DNA from: Ambrosia x helenae
Lineage: Eukaryota; Streptophyta; Magnoliopsida; Asterales; Asteraceae
DNA length: 64,000 nt
NCBI GenBank assembly: GCA_030844895.1
Contig: CM061231.1
Coordinates: 33,861,149 to 33,925,148 of the forward strand
Reading direction: 5' to 3'
Position numbers and translations under genes: made by a program. This document shows positions 1 to 8,945 of the stretch, piece after piece. Within the stretch, counting starts at the first letter, position 1; every line of letters begins with the position of its first letter. The notes beneath the pieces are model-generated. The model did not search any database. It had not been told where the DNA came from and worked only from the letters and a program-made list of their open reading frames with translations.

Positions 1-255
1 AAAAGTGTAGTACAATACTAAACTCAAAGTATAACACTCTCTGTTAATATGAGTGTTACTAAAAACTGCGTCTACAAACTCAGTATATGACATTCTGTGG
101 GTCATAATAAAAGTGGTTGAAATGGTGTTGTCGTCGGCGGTAACACTACCGTTTACGTAGGTAACGTCACCACCCCAGTAGAGTTTTACAATGAAAGGGT
201 GAAAGTTTGCCATGATTTGTTTGGTAACAGAGGATTGTGATGGTCCGTAGTTCAT
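1..255 (-). CDS. MuDR-type (MULE) transposase, N-terminal part, runs off the left edge
   Basis: An open frame starts at the ATG at 255 (a second in-frame ATG lies at 213) and continues without a stop for 85 codons to the window edge. After about 17 residues it reads FHPFIVKLYWGGDV, then THRMSYTEFVDAVF. A short beta strand ending in YWGG followed by an SYTEFV-like helix is how many plant MuDR-family transposases begin, ahead of their zinc-finger and DDE domains, which would lie outside the window. The protein would cut and move Mutator-like DNA transposons in the nucleus. No frame damage is visible in this part. The neighbouring palindrome array at 284-727 may belong to the same element. The family call rests on my memory of the motif; only the N-terminus is visible. 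Confidence 0.55.
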   Translation of the reverse strand, partial: MNYGPSQSSVTKQIMANFHPFIVKLYWGGDVTYVNGSVTADDNTISTTFIMTHRMSYTEFVDAVFSNTHINRECYTLSLVLYYTF

Positions 256-283
256 ATTGCATACATATATATATATTAGATAA

Positions 284-727
284 AACCGCAAGATCGTCTT
301 GCGGTTTTTTTTCTAAATTACTGTTTTCCAAAAACTGCAAGATGGTCTTGCGGTTTTATTCACCCTAGAAGGTCGTGCAATAATAAAATACTATTTTCGA
401 TAAACAGCAAGATGGTCTTGCGGTTTTATTCACCCCAAAAGGTCGTGCAATAATAAAATACTATTTTACAAAACACCCCCTTCAACTATTTGATAATATG
501 CAAACTTTTGTGGGCTTTGTCAGACCCGAGTACTGAATCCGCAAGATCATCTTGCGGCTTCACTCCAGATTTACAAAACACCCCCTTCAACTATTTAGAT
601 ACCTACAAGACCGGCCGATGAATCCGCAAGATGGTCCCTCGGTTTCTCCCCCCTCTCTCCTACTAAGCAAAAGCATCTCTCCTCTCCCCTCCACATAAGC
701 AAATCTGCAAGATGGTCTTGCGGTTTC
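284..727. repeat. six scattered copies of a CCGCAAGATNGTCTTGCGG palindrome
   Basis: Near-palindromes built on CCGCAAGATGGTCTTGCGG occur at about 284-308, 331-355, 401-430, 539-557, 622-643 and 704-727. Arms CCGCAAGA/TCTTGCGG flank a 3-nt centre (TGG, TCG or TCA). Copies 2 and 3 share a following block (ttttattcaccc, then aggtcgtgcaataataaaatac), so part of this is a short tandem duplication. Spacing is irregular. The array lies just upstream of the MULE-like frame and could be its terminal or subterminal repeat; that link is inference. Confidence 0.65.
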
Positions 728-1203
728 ACCATTTGTGAAACTTTGCTGCTGACACACTCCAAAAGCACAAAAAATTTGTACTATGCCACTACTTTGGCAA
801 AAAAATTGATAACTTTCGGTTTGTAGACAGAAAGAAAAATCACGAAATGTAAACTTTGCATCATTAACCAGAAATTAGTATGAAACTATCAATTGAGTCC
901 AATGATGTATGATAAGACCTTTTGTTATTGAAGTTTGGTTTAATGATCATAATTCACATGTTAACTCAGCTAAGGCAGTTTGTAATGGGCTCATGCCCCT
1001 GATCAAGGGGTCGTGATCAACCGCTAATCACCGCCTGACAGGGCATTAGCCTCACCGCCCAACAGGGCATTAGCCTCACTGTGAAAGGGCAGCCTATGAG
1101 CGTGAAGATATGTTGTTTCGATCACGGTGCCAAACAATAATAATCTGAAACCTTGGAAATAATCATGAAACCTTGGAAATAATGGTGCGGGTGCTGCTGT
1201 TAA
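728..1203. other. non-coding spacer with a short tandem repeat
   Basis: No gene seen. Two ~25-bp units containing cagggcattagcctcac lie at 1031-1079, and the block gaaaccttggaaataat is repeated at about 1147-1182. Confidence 0.5.
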
Positions 1204-2083
1204 GACCCACCGTAGTGGCCGCGTTATTGAGCGTTATTTTTTAATATAGCGTCGGGAACACCATAACAGGGGGGTGCGAGAGGGTTTTTTTGGTGTCAGG
1301 CGTGATTATCTTAACGCGCGTTACAAATTCTGAGGACCAATACAATTTTGCCACGTGGACGAAAGGGGGGGGGGGGGAAGAAACGGTCAAAAAAAATTTG
1401 ACGGTTGGCCATTAAATATTTTTTAACGGTAACTTACTTTTTTTTATAGATTATATATATACACACAATATACACATAAAACACAAACTAAAAAAAAAAA
1501 AACACACACACACACACACCACAACACAAACAAACCTACTAAAACACAAACATGTTTCCATATGGTTCACCGTTTGGGGTCTCGTCTCCCCTGTGTCCGA
1601 TGCCAAACACTACGATGCCAAACACTACTCAACTACCACCCACTTGGGGCGAATTTGACGCGAACACAATGGGATACGCTCAACTTCTAGGCATGCCGGG
1701 TCAATATTTTCAAGGGTTTCCGCCAAACATGAACCTAAACTATGTCCAAGCTTCTCAACAGGAGCCCGAGGTGGTGTCTGAAACTCAAGGCGAGCCCAAC
1801 CAACCACGTGAACCCGAGGGTTCTCAACCGGGGGGGGGGGGGGAAGAAGACGCTCCCACCGAAGAAAAGATCCTAACGCGCCTCGTCAAAAAAAAGAAAC
1901 AAGAACGGTGGGAAAAAGAGGAGGAGTTTGCTTTAGCGCGGGCTTGGCTCAACATATCGGAGGATCCCGAAGTTGGTTAGTATTTTTTTGTATTTATATA
2001 TGTTTAACCGTATATATATATATATATATATATATATAACTTGGTTAGTATTTTTTGTGTTTATATATGTTTAACCGTATATA

Positions 2084-3439
2084 AGGTTCCTGTAGGAAAA
2101 TTGGTTTGTGTAGGAAGTGTAAGAAACGCTTTCAACCATTTGATCTAGAAATGGATGGTTGAGATTAAAAGGTTAGGGTTGTTAAGATTCTATTAATTAT
2201 ATTTTAATAATTAAGGGTAGGATGGTCCAATAAGTGTTTTAAATGAGGGTAGTAATGTCATTTTCTTGTATTTGATATAGAAACTATTTGATTCTCTCCC
2301 TTAATTCATGGGCCTCTCTCTCATCTTAATCTTCATATTAATTATAGTTTATAATCTCTCTCATACATTTAAGGTTGTTTCATCTTCCATAAAGAAAAAA
2401 AACACAGAACACTAAATCCTTCTTTGCGCAGGAGATTCTTCATCTTCTATAATCATCTACACACCAATCGTATGCTCATGTTTTATAACACTCATGATGT
2501 TGAAAAACATTGTTGATGTCATATAACAGCCCATAAATCTTGTTTTGGTAATATTTTGGTAAGATTTTACGCACGGCTATTGTATCATGTCTAAATCTTG
2601 TTTTTATATCAACCATAAAGGTAAAAAAAAGAATTCTATTTGACACTACTGACTCATAACATGTTAAAAACACTACTAATTCGTATAAAACACTACTGAT
2701 TAATATATGTTAAAAAAACCATTCGAATTCACATTTGTTAACCCCCTCCTCTAAGCACATTTTACTTAAATAGTCGTTATAAAACCCAAACAATATGATG
2801 TTATAGATCACATGTTAATCAATACTAGCCTGTTATATAACACTATTGATATTGAAAAACACTGTTGATGTCATAAAACACACCTGATAAGATGCCTACT
2901 ACTTATTCGTATAAAACACTACTGATTCATATTTTTCAGTTTTCAAACACCTAAAATATAAACAATAAATTCACACTTATCAATTTTGAAACCTGAAACA
3001 ATTTACAAACAATTAAATCGAAGAAAAATGAATGAAAACCGAAAAAAAAAACTACCAATCGAATCGTCTTGTATAACTTCTACCATAACAATAAACAATT
3101 GGTGTTTCTAATGTGATCGAGATGTATGAATGAATTGATATGCTTGAAGAACCGAATTTTTTTTTTTTTTGGGATAATGATCTTTAGTTATTTTAGATAA
3201 TCTTATGAATCGAATGAATTGATATGAAGATGGTATGAATCATATGAAAAGGAAGGAGTATTCACTTATTTTAGGATGATGATCTTCATAACTAACCAAA
3301 TAATATTGCTAAATTAGTGGGTTTGGAAGAATTAAAAAATGGTAAAAAAGTCTAAAATACCATTCATCTCAAAATTTGATCCAATGGTCATAACTCTTTC
3401 CTACACTTCCTACACAAAACAATTTTTCTACTGGATCCT
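2084..3439. mobile_element. non-autonomous TIR element inside the Harbinger intron
   Basis: The left end AGGTTCCTGTAGGAAAATTG is matched by the reverse complement of the right end, AGGATCCAGTAGAAAAATTG; both continue into TTTGTGTAGGAAGTGTA and a GACCATTGGATC-like block, giving imperfect terminal inverted repeats of roughly 50-70 bp. The ~1.25-kb interior is A+T rich with scattered copies of aaacactactgat and gttgatgtcat and no credible gene. It sits between (TA)n tracts, so a target duplication cannot be read. A shorter element at 38896-39273 begins with the same AGGTTCCTGT. Confidence 0.45.
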
Positions 3440-3458
3440 CTACCTATATATATATATA

Positions 3459-4485
3459 TAGGCGGGTTCAGAAAAACCACAAACCAAATAAAAACGAATA
3501 ACCGCAACCGAAAAATCCAATCCGAACAACGAATTTGGTGTTTGGTTTGGTTTTAACCGAAACCGAATTGCTAATTCGGTGTTTGGTTTGGTTTTTGGTT
3601 CTACATTTTTTTTATTTGATTCATTTGGATAACCGAATAAACCGATAAAATAATTAATTATTAAATAAAGATAATAATATTTAATAAACCATATAATATA
3701 TAATATATAAGCCCTGGAAGAATGGGTTAGTGCATTTTGGAATTTGGATTTGAATTTCCCTAGGTTGTCTGCTTACAAGTATATGTTTAGTATTAGGGTA
3801 TATGACATCCTTCTATTGGTGAATGATTTGGGTCAAGATGTATGAATCCTAATTAGATGGTGTATGATTCTTAAATACCTTAGTGTTAATATCTCTTTAG
3901 GTTCAGGGGCGTAGCATTGTAGGGGCGGGAGGGGGCGGCCGACCCCCCCCCCCGAATTTTCGCGCAGAAGTTCCGATTATATAGTATTCGTATAGAAAAT
4001 TTTGGAAATATAGGGTTTCGACCCCCGAAACTGGTTTTCGACCCCCGAAACCAGTGACTTCCGACCCCCAAACCTTCGGGTCAAGCTTCGCCACTGTTTA
4101 GGTTTATTAGAGTTGGAGAAAGATTTAAGTTTGAAGTTTATTTATATTTTGTGGAATTTACAAAGACTTATTTATTATTTATAATTTCTATGATGTTTGT
4201 GTTTGTGTGGTTTGATTTATATTAATTGCTATCTTTCTATTCGGATTTCGGAACACAGAGGTAGATAAGTTAGAGAAAAAAAAACTTCGTTTCAATTTGG
4301 TTGAAATTGATTAGTTTGGTTTTAAACCGAAACCAAACCGAGTTCAATTTGGTTGAATTTGGTTTGGTTTTCATATTCCTAATTTGGTTTGGTTTGGTTT
4401 TTGGTTTGGGGTACAAAATTTTGAAAACCGAATAAACCGAATCGAATAAACCAAACAAACCGTAAACCGAACCGATGAACACCTC

Positions 4486-4486
<1 letters not shown>
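3459..4486. mobile_element. element with AACCGAA-rich ends, inserted in (TA)n
   Basis: The left side is dense in aaccgaa/ttcggtt words (3470-3650) and the right side (4290-4486) in the same words in inverted order, ending ggtgttcatcggttcgg when read on the minus strand. Both ends abut TATA tracts (3443-3459 and 4487-4523). No gene inside; the 3904-4096 MITE is nested in it. The class is not recognised with certainty. Confidence 0.35.
3904..4096. mobile_element. 193-bp hAT-type MITE with perfect 8-bp target duplication
   Basis: Termini CAGGGGCGTAGC at the left and GCTTCGCCACTG at the right (reverse complement CAGTGGCGAAGC) form 12-bp TIRs with two mismatches. The element is flanked by TTTAGGTT at 3896-3903 and again at 4097-4104. 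An exact 8-bp duplication with CAG...CTG ends is the hAT signature. The interior has poly-C and a triplicated cgacccccgaaac motif and no coding capacity. Confidence 0.8.
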
Positions 4487-4523
<37 letters not shown>

Positions 4524-5544
4524 CTTGGTTAGTCTTTTTTTTGTGTTCTAATCGTATAATATTTTTTTTGTAGCGAACTATCAAGACAAGCCGCTCTTTG
4601 GATAAGAATTCGAGAGCTGTTTTTTGCCGCCATGGGTAGAGGGGAGTATCGAGAGAACGACTCGATACCGGGAAAGTGGACGGATATAAATACTAAATGT
4701 CATGCGTTTGCGGAGGTTTACCAACGCTGTAAAGATAACAAGGGCAGTGGAGAAGGTGATGATGGTTTGTCGGCAAGAGCGTTGGACAAGATGAGAGAAA
4801 CCCGTGGCCCGTTTTCGTATTTTAGGATTTGGGACATGTTGAGAAAAAGTCCTAAGTGGGCTAATGTACCGCCTATGGGGTCCAGTAATAGGCGCAAAAT
4901 CAGGAGACGAGGAGGATCATCATCAAAACGAAGCAAAACCTCCACGTCACGAGATCCGGATACACCGTCATCCGATGCTCGCTTTGTGAGTTTAGATGAT
5001 CCTATTCATTTGGAGGATGACGAGGAGGAGCAGGAGGAGGAGGAGGATATTCCAAGACCACCCGGTAGAAGATCAAAAAAGGGTGGCAAGGCGGAGTCGT
5101 CTTCGACAGTAGGTGGTGAATTGAGGGAGGATTTTGAGGAAATGAATCGACGACTACAAGATATTCGCGACCTCGGCGAAAGACGTTTGGAAACTATGCA
5201 CCAGAGAGTGGCCGAGAATAAAAGGTTCGTCGACATTCAAGAGGCGAGGCAAAGGGAAAAGGACATTGAGTTTTTGTCCAAATCGATCAATCACCTCGAC
5301 GGAGAAGCCCTACGCCTTGCACAAATTCATAGGCAAGAAATTCTTGCAAAATATCGCCTCTAGTGTGTTTAGTTTTTTTTTTATGATGCGTTTTATTTAA
5401 ACAACCAATCAGAAACAGGGACATTATAAATAACCTCTACCACTACACCCCCTTTTCACTTCATTTCCTCATGCTGACTCAGCTGTCACGTGAACCAATC
5501 AGAATCAGAGGCGTTATAAATAACCCCCTCCACTACACATGGTC

Positions 5545-5685
5545 TAACAGTCTGTAACATCCGGCCCCTCTCACTACCAATAGTGGGAATGTTAAGATTT
5601 AAGAACCTAATGAACTATAAAATTGATGTTTAGATTGTCCTACTACGCGTATATGAAGTGTGAGTATTGACAAGAAAATGTAAAA
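5545..5685. other. flank of the Harbinger element
   Basis: Short A+T-rich sequence between the TAA duplication and the 525-bp repeat. Nothing recognised. Confidence 0.4.
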
Positions 5686-5689
5686 TGTA

Positions 5690-5738
5690 GCGACCTGGAA
5701 AAAAGATGTCTGAGATGGATCTAAACCCGTGTTGCCAG
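5690..5738 (-). pseudogene. ribosomal protein P0 fragment (middle region), outer copy
   Basis: Read on the minus strand this gives GNTGLDPSQTSFFQV, a highly conserved stretch in the middle of plant 60S acidic ribosomal protein P0 (uL10), which binds rRNA at the ribosomal stalk base. After FFQV the similarity stops. The piece abuts the CAGTGGCGG end of the hAT-like element. It is too short to function. Confidence 0.65.
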
Positions 5739-6214
5739 CAGTGGCGGATCCAGGAATTTTTTTCACTGGGTTCCTTTTTTTAGGTGTCTCAATTTCATAT
5801 CACCAAACATGAAAAATTCGGATCGGTTCAATGGTTCGGGTCGGTTTGCCGGTTCGGGTCGGATAAGGTTCTTCACATAGAAATTTAAAGCACATGATAT
5901 AAATACGATTCTCTTTAAGGATAAAAAAACATACCTATAGTTGTTCCATAGGAGTTTTCATCTGGTTCTACGAGACAGTATGAGTTGTGAAGTTCCCAAC
6001 ATTATCGCCCGATAGCTTGGTTTGCTCACCTTCTTGCTTACTTTCACTATAATATGGCGACTGCTGAATCTTCCAAGCCAAAATTTCTTCATCACTAAAC
6101 AAAATATAATAAAAACGATAAAGAAATTGCATGCTAATAATAGTGGTTAATTAGCAAACAAACTAACAGCAAAATTACATGCAAATGACTATTTGTATGA
6201 TACAAATTAATGTA

Positions 6215-6263
6215 GCGACCTGGAAAAAAGATGTCTGAGATGGATCTAAACCCGTGTTGCCAG
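6215..6263 (-). pseudogene. ribosomal protein P0 fragment (middle region), inner copy
   Basis: Second copy of the 49-bp P0 piece, carried by unit 2 of the 525-bp duplication. It again encodes GNTGLDPSQTSFFQV and again abuts CAGTGGCGG. Confidence 0.65.
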
Positions 6264-7554
6264 CAGTGGCGGATCCAGGAATTTTTTTCACTGGGTTCCT
6301 TTTTTTAGGTGTCTCAATTTCATATCACCAAACATGAAAAATTCGGATCGGTTCAATGGTTCTGGTCGGTTTGCCGGTTCGGGTCCGATAAGGTTCTTCA
6401 CATAGAAATTTAAAGCACATGATATAAATACGATTCTCTTTAAGGATAAAAAAACATACCTATAGTTGTTCCATAGGAGTTTTCATCTGGTTCTACGAGA
6501 CAGTATGAGTTGTGAAGTTCCCAACATTATCGCCCGATAGCTTGGTTTGCTCACCTTCTTGCTTACTTTCACTATAATATGGCGACTGCTGTATCTTCCA
6601 AGCCAAAATTTCTTCATCACTAAACAAAATATAATAAAAACGATAAAGAAATTGCATGCTAATAATAGTGGTTAATTAGCAAACAAACTAACAGCAAAAT
6701 TACATGCAAATGACTATTTGTATGATACAAATTAAACCCATGATTTTGAATGGTCGGCCACTGCCACATAATTTAAGCTAGTTGTGAGTTGTGACTCAAC
6801 TCCTTTTGACCCATTTGGTGGCATGAAAAGATACAGACTACTTATGGTGTAAAAGAATAAGACACACAAAGAAGATTGTGATTCTTGAACTGGTGTGTAC
6901 TATTTTTAAGTTTTGGTTAAATGCATATTATGTGCAAAAGTAAAAACCTAAAAACAAAGACGATCACAACATAATATAAAACAAACTAATAATACAAATC
7001 ACAACATAATCCCTAAACAGTCAACGATTAGTAACATTTTGCCTATCATGTTGTACAAATCTCTACACCATTTCATAACTAGAATACTAATTATTGAATT
7101 AATAAAAACATAAAGACGATACAACATAACATATACAATTAATTTGTGTTTTACAAGGAACAAATTATAACATCTTGTTTAATCACAGCATAATACAAAT
7201 CCCTCTTTCCCTTTATTAATTTTAAAACTATGAACTTTTTCTACAATTTAATCTATAAATTTCTGATTGAACTAAACTTACAATCGAAGGAGACGGAGGG
7301 GCGGCGGAGGTCCGGGGGAGGAAGAGGAGCAGAGGTCACAGAGGGGCGGTGGAGGTTTGAGGAGGAGAAGGGTAGCGGCGGAGGTCTGAGGATTAAGGAT
7401 TAGGAGGGTGTGTTTTTTTGTTTGGAAATGGGAGGAACAAGTTGTCTCATGTATGTGTGTTTTTGGTTGGAAGAAGGAGAGGTCAAGAGTCAAGATTAGG
7501 GTTTTGTTACTTTTGAATTAAAAAAAGGCTGGAAAAAAAATTAAACGTGAGCAA

Positions 7555-7625
7555 CAGGGATCGAACTTGGAATCATTTGTGTGTTGATGGCGGGTCTTAC
7601 CACTAAGGCAGGTACAACGCTTTGT
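7555..7625 (-). repeat. tRNA-derived SINE-like head
   Basis: On the minus strand an A-box-like GCCTTAGTGGTAAGACC and, about 30 nt later, a B-box-like AGTTCGATCCC form an internal RNA polymerase III promoter of the type in tRNA-derived SINEs. A TAAAATTT-rich tail follows. Not a functional tRNA: no closed acceptor stem is seen. Confidence 0.45.
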
Positions 7626-7746
7626 AATGGGTTCCTCACATAATTTTCTTATGGGTTCCTTTTTTTTTTCTATATACATTTACACTAAAAATTACAAACC
7701 GACTGGGTTCCCGGGAACCCACCCGCCATAGCCTAGATCCGCCCCT

Positions 7747-7848
7747 GTTATCAGCAGCCACCACAAGCACCTGCGTGTACTCATCAAGAAGCTGGCACAG
7801 TTTGTGATCGTATGCAATTTTCTTATCAGCTTTCGACACCTTACCCAT
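7747..7848 (-). pseudogene. ribosomal protein P0, N-terminal 34 codons
   Basis: From ATG 7848 the frame reads MGKVSKADKKIAYDHK and continues through CQLLDEYTQVLVVAADN, the start of plant 60S acidic ribosomal protein P0, which with P1/P2 forms the ribosomal stalk in the cytoplasm. The match ends exactly where the hAT-like element begins; beyond the last Asn codon the frame reads transposon sequence. In intact P0 about 95 residues separate this segment from the GNTGLDPSQ segment found on the other side of the element, so that stretch is missing. The truncation makes this a pseudogene; whether the source was a processed copy or genomic is not visible. Confidence 0.8.
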
Positions 7849-8324
7849 TAGCCCCAGCTATTCACACCCCCACCCTTCTATTTCAACCCCCCCCCCCCAA
7901 AGCGCCTCAAAACTTGACATCATCAACCACGTATAGTCAAAGATTCAGGAAGCTTGAACAATAGATTCAGTACTTCCGGCAAAATATAACATTACTCTTC
8001 GTTATCCTTTATCATCTCTAATCATGAAGACCTTGATCTGCAATATTTGAAAATTATCATTTCTTTACATACTTGGTAACAGAGAAGAACACTTTCTTCT
8101 TTTGTTCTACAATTTTTTTGTTAGTTGCTAATGTTGTTATAGTTTTTTCTACTTTTAGAATATATAAAAAACAAATTCGAATGCGGTATGCGCGTTAAAT
8201 TTCATTAAATAAGTGAAAAACGCGAATTGATCAAACTTTGTAGAGGCCTATGTTCTACGGGAGGTGAGTTGGCAATCAAAGGATCCGCTTGGAGTCTAAA
8301 GCTTCGCGTGTCATCTCTAAGTAT
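7849..8324. other. non-coding spacer upstream of the P0 fragment
   Basis: Includes a C-rich tract near 7890-7900 and A+T-rich sequence. No gene seen. Confidence 0.4.
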
Positions 8325-8453
8325 TCAATTCCGATAATCCACTCCTTTCTCCAGAAGCAAAACCTCTCTAGGTTTACCATCACCAAACGGATTCACCTTA
8401 GGCCTTAGTTTGTCCACTCCAATTCCTAACATTAATTCCAATTCCAATTCCAC
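8325..8453 (-). pseudogene. exon fragment resembling a translation initiation factor 4B-type protein
   Basis: A minus-strand frame begins after a splice-acceptor-like TATTGCACAG (8454-8463) and reads KVNPFGDGKPREVLLLEKG, then stops at 8325. The order NPFG.(A/G)(R/K)PREV(L)...KG is the repeated signature of plant eIF4B-like proteins. Only this exon-like segment is recognisable; it sits ~480 bp from the P0 fragment on the same strand, so both could be captured host-gene pieces. The assignment rests on one short motif. Confidence 0.35.
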
Positions 8454-8562
8454 CTGTGCAATAAGAATATGAAGAGAAGTTATTATCATAATCATCCACA
8501 ATGTTCTTACCTAGAGCTACCAACCATCCAGTTGAAGAAGAAGAAGATGACAGATATCACTA

Positions 8563-8720
8563 ACATAACTTGTACCGGCTTGAGATATGAGTTTGATTAG
8601 CTTAAATCTCTCTGATCCATGGTATCCACTTTCAAAGGATCCATGACACGCGATAATCCCTACGGTTAGTGGATACCATGGATCAGAGAGATTCAAGCTA
8701 ATCAAACTCATATCTCAAGT
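8563..8720. repeat. inverted pair of BRCT-gene exon copies (hairpin)
   Basis: 8563-8630 (minus) and 8651-8720 (plus) both encode GYHGSERFKLIKLISQ and face each other across a short loop, forming a ~52-bp near-perfect inverted repeat. The peptide matches the start of a plant BRCT domain of the type found in RING/BRCT proteins (typical order TVSGYHG..RFKLIKLI...GA.YVGAM). It is an isolated exon piece, not a gene. Confidence 0.6.
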
Positions 8721-8945
8721 TGGTCCAACAACTGAATTTGACTTGCTTGCATTGGAATCTTGTACGAAATCATCTCATTGCATATTCTTCATATCCATAC
8801 CTTGTTTCAAGTATCTTGTAAAAGTCATTTGGTCTTCAAGACTTCTAGGAGTCAACAAAGGTTGACTTCTTTGAGCATTAACCATGACTATATAACATTA
8901 TTATTATTTAAATTATTATTATATTTGCAACCTAGTTCCTTTGTT
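8721..8945. other. spacer with a repeated flank word
   Basis: Contains atatttgcaacctagttcc (8919-8937), which recurs at about 11009-11027 and, inverted, at 14182-14200. The foldback element at 8946 interrupts this word in one copy. Confidence 0.4.

Larger units (their letters stand above)
1552..5363 (+). pseudogene. Myb/trihelix-like Harbinger second protein (NAM-associated type), split by a 2.6-kb intron and frameshifted
   Basis: Exon 1 runs 1552-1975: a Pro/Asn/Gln-rich start, an acidic stretch, then ERWEKEEEFALARAWLNISE, the first Myb-like helix. A donor G|GTTAGT follows at 1976. The acceptor TTTTTTTGTAG ends at 4573 and exon 2 continues to 5363. Exon 2 reads IRIRELFFAAMGRGEY then KWTDINTKCHAFAEVYQRC, a basic Ser-rich segment, an acidic Glu run and a C-terminal Arg/Glu-rich coiled coil, as in plant proteins often labelled NAM-associated or GST T3-like. 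These are DNA-binding partners of Harbinger transposases. Using the phase of the donor, exon 2 first reads NYQDKPLF and then must shift one base at 4597-4601 to enter the conserved WIRIRELFF frame, so one base seems to be missing. The exon 2 frame alone is open from ATG 4632. The intron is filled with other insertions. Confidence 0.6.
1204..5544 (+). mobile_element. PIF/Harbinger-like element, transposase ORF missing
   Basis: The left end reads TAA|GACCCACCGTAGTGG (TAA at 1201-1203) and the right end CCACTACACATGGTC|TAA (TAA at 5545-5547). The termini are inverted (GACC...GTAGTGG / CCACTAC...GGTC, then GTTATT on the inner side) and the flanks are a 3-bp TAA duplication, as PIF/Harbinger elements make. 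Inside is one gene, the Myb/trihelix-like second protein of this superfamily (1552-5363). I find no DDE nuclease, so the copy would need a transposase in trans. Near the right end a block CCAATCAG...ATTATAAATAACC...CCACTACAC occurs twice (5404-5447 and 5496-5538), so the terminus is partly duplicated. Confidence 0.55.
5686..6735. repeat. perfectly adjacent 525-bp tandem duplication
   Basis: Unit 1 is 5686-6210 and unit 2 is 6211-6735. Reading them side by side I find three base differences, so identity is above 99%. Each unit contains a 49-bp piece of a ribosomal protein P0 gene (minus strand) plus the first ~470 bp of the hAT-like element, so the duplication happened after that element inserted. 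Confidence 0.9.
5739..7747. mobile_element. hAT-like non-autonomous element inserted in a P0 pseudogene
   Basis: The left end CAGTGGCGGATCCAGG and the right end, reverse complement CAGGGGCGGATCTAGG, are inverted repeats; both are followed by a GGGTTCC block. They resemble the CAG(G/T)GGCG termini of the 193-bp hAT MITE at 3904. Flanks are GTTGCCAG (5731-5738) and GTTATCAG (7747-7754), six of eight matching, so the expected duplication is imperfect or was altered. No transposase is visible; the interior is A+T rich with a tRNA-like SINE head at 7555-7625. The left 472 bp are tandemly duplicated with the flank. Confidence 0.5.

Noticed and set aside
284..727. CRISPR-like array of short repeats
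   Set aside because: Spacing is irregular, repeats are palindromes with changing centres, and the DNA is plant nuclear.
4270..4584. 104-codon minus-strand ORF
   Set aside because: Runs through (TA)n and AACCGAA repeats.
7278..7493. Pro/Leu-rich minus-strand ORF
   Set aside because: GGAGGT-rich low-complexity sequence inside the hAT-like element.
7747..7848. A functional RPP0 gene
   Set aside because: Only 34 codons precede transposon sequence; the rest is deleted or far apart.
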